Assembly: GCA_018296165.2 (NCBI GenBank)
Contig: JACKQL020000003.1
Location: 868,001 to 932,000, forward strand
Origin: Termitomyces sp. T153
Taxonomy: Eukaryota > Basidiomycota > Agaricomycetes > Agaricales > Lyophyllaceae
Length of the DNA: 64,000 bases
Reading direction: 5' to 3'
Shown piece by piece: positions 55,967-64,000 of the stretch (within the stretch, counting starts at the first letter, position 1; every line of letters starts with the position of its first letter). The translations under genes were made by a program, and so were the position numbers. The notes below the pieces were generated by a model. The model was not told the origin of the DNA, made no database searches, and saw only the letters and a list, made by a program, of their open reading frames with translations.

Positions 55967-56987
55967 ATGTTATCGGTTGCCGAGGTGGTACAGGGTGTCG
56001 GCATAGCTGTGTGGGATTTGAGCCTCACTCTGGTCAATCTCGTCACGCCCAAACGTAAAGTTGGCAAAGTGACGCCTGCTGGGCACCCAGGTGAGGATGG
56101 AAGATGGCCAGAGTACATCCCCCCAAAGGAAGGTGACAGCCGATGTTCGTGCCCCGCTCTCAATGCCATGGCCAACCATGGTGTGTCTTTTCAATCTCTG
56201 CTTATCGTTAGCTGATGGAAACGTTCCCACAGGCATCCTTCCCCACGATGGAAAGAACATTTCGTTCAAAGAAATAGGTTCTCTCATCAATAAAACATAT
56301 AACTTTGCTCCTACCTTCTGTTTCTACGTCCCTAACTATGCCGCCAACATGTTGAAGAAGAACTATAACACGGACACGTTTGACCTCGCTGAGTTAGATC
56401 TCCACAATGGAATTGAGCACGATGCCTCCCTTGTTCGTGAGTTCTCACGTTTTTTCGAATTATAAAATGTTGTGTGAGAAAGCTTTGTTTTCTCCAAGGA
56501 CGAGATCTGTATTTCGAACCGAACCAAGCCACAATACATGTACCTTTCGTGGAGGAACTGCTTGAATTTGCCACAGGAAATGATGTCGATGGAAATAAGG
56601 TCCTCACGATTGCTGACCTCTCCCGAATCTTGTCGAAACGTCGTGCTGAGTGCCGAGCCGAAAATCCTAAGTTTTCTCTTGATAAGGTCCACGAGAGATT
56701 TGGAAACGCAAAGTACCTTCGTTTACTGTACCTCCGAGGCCTGAATTGATGATGCATTTACTTTCCTTAGCTCTTCGACACTACTCACCATCTTCGGCGG
56801 CCGTGTCAAGGATTTAGAGACCGTTTTGCTCGAGGAACGCCTTCCTGATGGTTGGGAGTCTAGGATCAGGGAAAGCCAGGGTTTGACTCTTCTCACCTTT
56901 AACAAGACTGTTTTCAAGGTGGGATGGGGTGTCGACGAGACAAAATTTGCTCAGAGGACAGGTACTACGGAGGAACCCGAGAACTAA
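55967..56987 (+). CDS. Heme-thiolate peroxidase (chloroperoxidase/unspecific peroxygenase family)
   Basis: These enzymes use hydrogen peroxide to halogenate or oxygenate substrates with a Cys-ligated heme. Four exons (55967-56180, 56233-56436, 56499-56712, 56771-56987) chain in phase to 282 residues. The proximal heme motif is SRCSCPALNAMANHGILPHD, split by intron 1, with Cys in front of PALN. The distal region is DLHNGIEHDASLVRRD with the conserved Glu-His-Asp. The C-terminal part has LSRILSKRRAECRAENP and LLEERLPDGWESR. The N-terminus has a hydrophobic stretch (MLSVAEVVQGVGIAVWDLSL) but no classical cleavable signal, so an intracellular or membrane-linked form is possible. The length is near that of the short peroxygenase group. 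Confidence 0.92.
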
Positions 56988-57897
56988 GGAAAACTACGAT
57001 CCATGCAAATTCAAAAGCACTTTGATGATAAGATGATACCAACTGACTCTACAAATTCGAGTCTAGTTCTTCTTTGTTGAAAATACCGACAGTTTCAGTG
57101 CGTCACTTAGGATTGCGGCGTGAACATGTTATTCTTCAGAACAGGCAAGGGCCCACCTCTACTAAGTGAAATAAAGTGTCGAGTCGTGTTCTGCTGCCCC
57201 TTGTACTCGAACATATCATTAACAAAGGTGACAGATCAGCCTCAAAACCTTTTTCATATCTTTGGCATCCTGTGCTTCCCTTTGTCTTCTCCAGTCGCAC
57301 GATAAGTATGTGGTATTTGCTCAAACAGATCAATTCTGGGCAAACCTTATCCGAATTCAAAATATTCAAGGCGTGCCTACAGCTACAGCGTTACTATCAT
57401 CATATGACATTGAAACTCATACTCGAAAAAATGATGTTCACATTCTTTCATCACAACTTCTTTCCCACATTGCACCGAAGCTCAGGGCCATGGTGACGGT
57501 TAGGTTTTGACATTCCCATTTCAATGTTGTCCCTACTGGAAAGATCCTTTGCGGAACCTCCGATTTGATGAATATGGGAGATCCACAGTCAAATACCGAG
57601 GTCTGTTCCTCAGTGTTTTTGATCCCAGTTCACTTGTCGCCCACTCGGTACTCCCCTGAGGATTTAAATATTTAAGGTTACACAAGTAGCCTCGCAGTGA
57701 ATTTTTACGGCATGGGACCCCTAAAGAAGCAAATTTGGATCGAATCCCAGCATTTACAAAGCTCGAAGGTCCTTGCAGATTCCAACTCAACCCGACGTAC
57801 GTTCTACTTATATTGTAGGCTTCATCACATTCAATGGATCTTTTCATCTAGACATTCAGCTACATTCTCTAGAAGAGTTCCCTACTCTCCGACGATC
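56988..57897 (+). other. Unassigned region with short open frames
   Basis: A plus frame 57262-57510 (HDKYVVFAQTDQFWANLIRI) is open for about 80 codons but shows no known motif. From 57697 the frame of the following F-box gene is open upstream of its likely ATG, so 57697-57897 may be untranslated leader. Confidence 0.35.
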
Positions 57898-59286
57898 ATG
57901 AATTCTGTTGAACTTTCTGACTTGGAGTCCCGCAGAATCACCAACAAACTCGCTCCCATCTACTCAATCCCCTCAGAATTACTTGCCGAGATCTTTAAAT
58001 TCGGTCAGGTACTACAATGGGAAGACAACGAGCTAGCTGGTACCTCAACTTCGCAGTTGGTGGTCGACCAATCGTTCGAAGTTCTTGTGACCCATGTCAG
58101 CTCGCATCTCCGCGAAGTCGCTATTGGAACACCCCAGCTTTGGTCGGATATCACTATATCCTCCCGGATCTCTAGCGCAGAGTTGGAGACATACTTGGAA
58201 AGGACCGATGGATGCGCACTGGATGTGCGGATAGAAACTGGCTATACCATGCCAATGGACCCACTTATGATAGCGCAAATTGACACAATATTCCTTCATT
58301 CGATTCGATATCGGCAGTTGGTCATCGACTGTGTTTATGAGTCGTCCGCACAGTTGGTCGTACAACGTTTCAGCGGTGTTGCTATGCCCAATTTGAAACA
58401 CCTATCTATAGGAATCGACACTGTGGAGGGTCTTTTCCCACCTGGTCGTCGACGGTCTCTCGGCACCGAAACACCATATCTTTCCTTTGTGCGGTTACGG
58501 GGTCTTGCGCTCGCAATCTTCAGCCTCCAGCACCACACCATCACGACTCTTCACTTGGATCAAACAACATTCACTCCCATCCTATATTCGACCTTCCGCC
58601 GATTAATTACCTCCTTATCTACATTACAAAATTTATCTCTATACGGAGACCTATTCAGCCCAATGACAACACCATGGACGGTGTTGGCAATCAGGGATCC
58701 TATCGATATTCCGACATTACTCCGCCTCCGAATCAGTGGAGTCGGCGGAGATATGTATAGTGGTATACTTCAAGGGATCATAGCGGCTTCCCTTACGTCA
58801 ATCGTTCTGAAGAACCTCAAACAGTATGACCTTCAGCCATTCGTCGATTCGCCTTCCAGTTCAATCAAGTTCCCTCTGCTCCACGAGCTTGTGTTAATTG
58901 ACCCAGATATGACAAGTGATGAATATACTCAACTATTCCATACATTCCCGACGACTACTTCTTTCGCTGTCTATCACAGAGAGACGGCAGACGTTCTTCG
59001 CTTGCTAGCTGACGACCCTACCGATGGCTTCATTCCCTGGCCACGATTGCGCACACTTTCGCTGATAGTGGACGATAGTGATGATCATGTGGTCGCAGAT
59101 ATCGTGGAACGACGCCAGGCCCTTGGTTGTCCACTTGAAAGGATGAGGCTAGGCACCACAGGACTTCTTTCTTCGATACCACACTTCTCTTGGCTTCAGG
59201 ACCATGTCCTTGTGGATGGTTTCGTAACATTTGAAGCTTGGCCAGAGACGAATTTGAGAGACCTTAAGGATACGCTGTTCCAATAA
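57898..59286 (+). CDS. F-box protein with leucine-rich-type C-terminal region
   Basis: A single uninterrupted exon encodes 462 residues from the ATG at 57898 (MNSVELSDLESRRITNKLAP). An ATG at 57697 would add 67 residues that do not look like F-box leader, so the later start is preferred. The N-terminal IYSIPSELLAEIFKFGQVLQ and VTHVSSHLREVAIGTPQLWS are the typical mushroom F-box. The rest is a chain of irregular Leu-rich segments (PNLKHLSIGIDT, LSTLQNLSLYGDL, PTLLRLRISGV). Such proteins bring substrates to SCF ubiquitin ligases. The family is very large in agaricomycetes and targets are unknown. Confidence 0.85.
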   Translation: MNSVELSDLESRRITNKLAPIYSIPSELLAEIFKFGQVLQWEDNELAGTSTSQLVVDQSFEVLVTHVSSHLREVAIGTPQLWSDITISSRISSAELETYLERTDGCALDVRIETGYTMPMDPLMIAQIDTIFLHSIRYRQLVIDCVYESSAQLVVQRFSGVAMPNLKHLSIGIDTVEGLFPPGRRRSLGTETPYLSFVRLRGLALAIFSLQHHTITTLHLDQTTFTPILYSTFRRLITSLSTLQNLSLYGDLFSPMTTPWTVLAIRDPIDIPTLLRLRISGVGGDMYSGILQGIIAASLTSIVLKNLKQYDLQPFVDSPSSSIKFPLLHELVLIDPDMTSDEYTQLFHTFPTTTSFAVYHRETADVLRLLADDPTDGFIPWPRLRTLSLIVDDSDDHVVADIVERRQALGCPLERMRLGTTGLLSSIPHFSWLQDHVLVDGFVTFEAWPETNLRDLKDTLFQ

Positions 59287-61359
59287 TTCCTAAGTAGGTA
59301 GACAAATATGTCGTTTCCAAAAGCTAACAAGGAAGGCAGGAATTGTGTAGATTTACGTACCTGTGCCAGTGAAGGTTGTGTCTTAAGCTGCTCAAAATAT
59401 CATCAATATCATGGTAATTATAGATGAGATCTTCTTGATGAGACGGCATATTCTGAATTCCACTGACTGGTTGAGTGTTTCAGAATTTTCGTTCTGTGTT
59501 CCTGAACCAATAAGAATTTGATTTGAGGGTGGCTACCTGCCGTAAGGGTCCTCACCGAATTGGAAGGAGGCCTAGCTTTGATCTCGTGGAATTTGTTCAA
59601 AGGAATGGTCTCCGGTCAACCACCAGGCACATATGGAGTATTTATGCTATTGATTCGACAAAATTAAATTCTCACCTTGATCCAGAGTGAGCTTGAATCG
59701 CAGCTTATCAAGCCTGCGAATCGGGATGCCAACTGTTGTCACGACTCTAAAGCCCTGAATCGGAGAATGTGTTACATGCGATTCCTCTACAACATATACT
59801 CATGCAACCATCGAAACCTTACAAGGCGGGAGAGGGTGAGTCGCTTAGAACGGGTTTAACACCCAGTTTCCCGGCTAGCTCTATGCAGTACCTACTGAAG
59901 GATCAATGCGCCAGGTGGATTGTCACGGTCAAACCTGCATCAGCAGCTCATTTCATATAAAGGGAAAGCATGACTGCCGGAGAATCTGTCCGCGATTGTG
60001 AGTGGCAATTGTCATGCTGCAATCGATCCGTGTCACTAGGACTTCTGATCAGCCGTATGGAAGAAGTGCCGGTCATCAGCGGTGTAATCAAGTCAAAGTG
60101 TCCAACATGCATTTATGGTCTCCATTGAAATGCTCGAATACAACAATGCATGCGGAAACTTACACTTGTACCTCACCAATAGTGCGCCACATCATGTAGC
60201 CTCGTAAAGGGTTTCCAATCTCTTCAAAAAAAAATATGTCTATGTCAGAGATCGGCGAGAGTGAGCTGTTATCGAAGAACTCTCTGTGGACACAGGAGGA
60301 CAGAGACTTATCAACTTCTAAATGAGTTTCGCAATCATAGGAGAGATGTCCACACCGACTCTGACTTTTCGAAGCTCTCACTACAATTTCGATACAGACA
60401 TCAAGGGAAAGTCATTAATAATTCATGGAATACCAAGATTTTTACGGAAGAGCACTGTATCCTCAGTGTCTTCATACCCTTAAGTACTCAATCAACCGGC
60501 GCGAGGCAGATCAAATATGTGACAATAGCGCGGTATATTTGTCCCGCAATCTTCAGGGAAAGTGTCGGATGGTTGTACCCGCGTGGAAAAGCAGGGTTTG
60601 CTAACCGTTCCCTCACATGTGAAAGGTGCAAACTTAGTTCGACTTGAACACGCGACCAAGATTTTATAAAAATAAGCGTCAGGCTGTTCCGAAAATCAGG
60701 CCCTGAAGGCATCGATAGAGAAGTTTTTGGAGGCAGTATCAGTCGGAAGAATATTAGTATTGATCAATTAGATGTAAATCCCATATAGAAGTAAAGAATT
60801 ATGCTGATAGAGAGAAGTATTCTTCATGGATGGATGTAAGTGCACGGCCGGAACCTAATTTGATCCATTTAGAGAATGTCGATCGGATGCCAGGCGGATC
60901 GAGCCTCCGATGGAGGGAAAATCGCCGATGTAGGTCTCTCTTACAAAATGTGCCTAATGCTAATTGACAACCATCAGAGATAGAGATGCCGAATACCATT
61001 TCCGTCTCAGTTTCGTGGGCAAAGTTGGTTGACAAGAAACTAGAGCCCAGATGACAGTGGGCATCATACCTATGCAAATGGCTGACTTTGGCGGCCACTG
61101 TCACTAGTGATTTACGACAGAGTCACTTGACTCTTGCTAGTGGCGATTAAAACGGACATCCACTGAGATACAGCCCAGGATCGAGCGGACGAGGCAACCT
61201 GAGAGCTATCTCAAGAAAATTTCGTGCCCTGAGCTTCTTGAGCTTCTTGTGGACGTTCAACGTTCAACCCTGATCCTACTAGTGGAATAATTATTTGAGC
61301 GATGTCTGCACTATAAAATCGCGGGAGTCGGGAGTCCCCTCGAGCTACTTTAAGCTATC
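59287..61359. other. Intergenic stretch of about 2 kb, no gene recognised
   Basis: Short frames on both strands have no motif. TATAAAATCG at about 61311 lies some 48 bp before the ATG of the sulfhydrylase gene and is a plausible TATA box for it. Confidence 0.45.
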
Positions 61360-63115
<1,756 letters not shown>

Positions 63116-63217
63116 AAGGTCGGATTTCGGATACGCTTTGTTTGGTTAGACGAGGTTGGAGTTCAATAGATAGAGTCTAATCTCGTCGTCGACGCGACAT
63201 CAATTCATTCTTTTTTC

Positions 63218-64000
63218 ATGGTCTCTGCCGACAGTCTCAATCTCGATGTCCTAGAACTAATCTGTTCCTTTCTCAATAATAATGATCTTGCGGCAGTTGC
63301 CTTAGTCAGCAAATCCTTCCTTGCTGGAGCCATTCCTTCGCTCTACAGGACTCTTTCTTTCCGAGTTCACCATGCGAAGCGTTATCCAAGTGTAGTGGCA
63401 AAGAATAGTCCTGTCTTCTCATCATGAACTCTTTTACTCGCAGGTATCCACGTCGTTTGCGATGATTTTGGCGCATCCAAACTTAGCAGTCCATGTTCGC
63501 AATATTGGTGTGTAAACTCCCGCTTCCTCTCAAGAGCAATTATTCATATAAGGAATCAGATATCCGCGTCGTGCCTCTTCTAATGAACAAGCCTCACCCA
63601 GATTTTGTTCAAGAATGCACACGCACTTTGGGACTCTGCAACAGTCTCCGATCTTTTGTATATACGTCGAAATCTGTATTGATACCCTCCATTCTGCCCG
63701 TGCTCCAGGGAAAGGAGGGTCTCAAGAAGCTTAGGATCTATGCAAAATTGTCAACGACCCAAGCTTCAATGTTGCTCAAACTCGATAATGTGGAAAGGTT
63801 GGAGTTGGACAGCGCGTCATGGGAGGTTTTGGATATTCTTCCTAGATGGACACAGGAGATGCAGAAAACTTTGGTGAGCCTAACTCTATCCGTACGTTCA
63901 CCCCCTTCTCTTGTTTCTCCAAAACTCATTATCCTAGATGTCGATGGATCTAAATCCTCAAGTCCTCCAAATGACATTGGAACACCTTCCTCGACTACAG
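63218..64000 (+). CDS. F-box protein, 5' part (continues beyond window)
   Basis: The ATG at 63218 opens MVSADSLNLDVLELICSFLN with LAAVALVSKSFLAGAIPSLY, a clear F-box. Coding-like sequence continues after probable introns near 63385-63442 and 63505-63560 with VPLLMNKPHPDFVQECTRTL, KEGLKKLRIYAKLSTTQASM and LELDSASWEVLDILPRW up to another intron near 63890. Exact splice sites were not settled. The 3' end is outside the window. Confidence 0.75.

Noticed and set aside
60620..60680. GTTCAAGTCGAAC on the minus strand resembling a T-arm
   Set aside because: The upstream sequence gives no D-arm, anticodon arm or acceptor stem.

Overview
The window is nuclear DNA of a filamentous fungus, almost certainly an agaricomycete (mushroom-forming basidiomycete). 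Genes are broken by many 48-60 bp introns with GT..AG ends. The protein families (F-box proteins, heme-thiolate peroxidase, trichodiene-synthase-like terpene synthase, COP9 subunit) and the retroelement types fit this. No species can be named from the sequence.

Layout. 1-1,900: the 3' end of an anthranilate phosphoribosyltransferase gene (tryptophan pathway), convergent with a trichodiene-synthase-like sesquiterpene synthase gene on the minus strand. 1,930-4,500: no recognised gene, but two short direct duplications. 4,500-29,300: a nested transposon block. Its host is a tyrosine-recombinase (DIRS-like) retroelement relic with gag-like, RNase H-like and recombinase parts. It was split by a 10.2 kb Ty3/Gypsy chromovirus (Gypsy-1, 6,789-16,971, target duplication GATCA) and later by two adjoining minus-strand Gypsy elements (Gypsy-2, 17,479-22,913; Gypsy-3, 22,920-29,301). 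29,300-33,300: decayed multicopy-type genes (an unknown family and an F-box/nucleotidyltransferase-like gene) and an LTR fragment. 33,300-36,240: no gene recognised.

36,240-41,450 is a normal gene island: COP9 signalosome subunit 1, a 13-exon medium-chain reductase and a small secreted protein. 41,450-50,750 is a second transposon graveyard: a Gypsy-3-family relic interrupted by a clean solo LTR of the Gypsy-1 type (target duplication GACTG), a gag relic, a Ty1/Copia relic, another LTR relic and a DDE transposase remnant. From 51,150 to the end normal genes return: a TcdA/Tcd1-type tRNA-modifying ThiF enzyme, a Nudix (YJR142W-like) hydrolase, a heme-thiolate peroxidase, an F-box protein, O-acetylhomoserine sulfhydrylase and the start of another F-box gene.

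The most interesting material lies in Gypsy-1. It has a Tf1-type self-priming arrangement: 13 bases just after the 5' LTR are exactly complementary to 13 bases about 32 bp downstream of an LTR TATA box. It also has two retropepsin-like domains in tandem, and an intron-containing gene antisense to the element between pol and the 3' LTR. The transposon islands look poor in CpG and their stop codons mostly look like C-to-T changes, as expected from methylation-linked decay. The genes do not form one pathway. The tryptophan gene, terpene synthase and sulfur-assimilation gene are independent metabolic neighbours.
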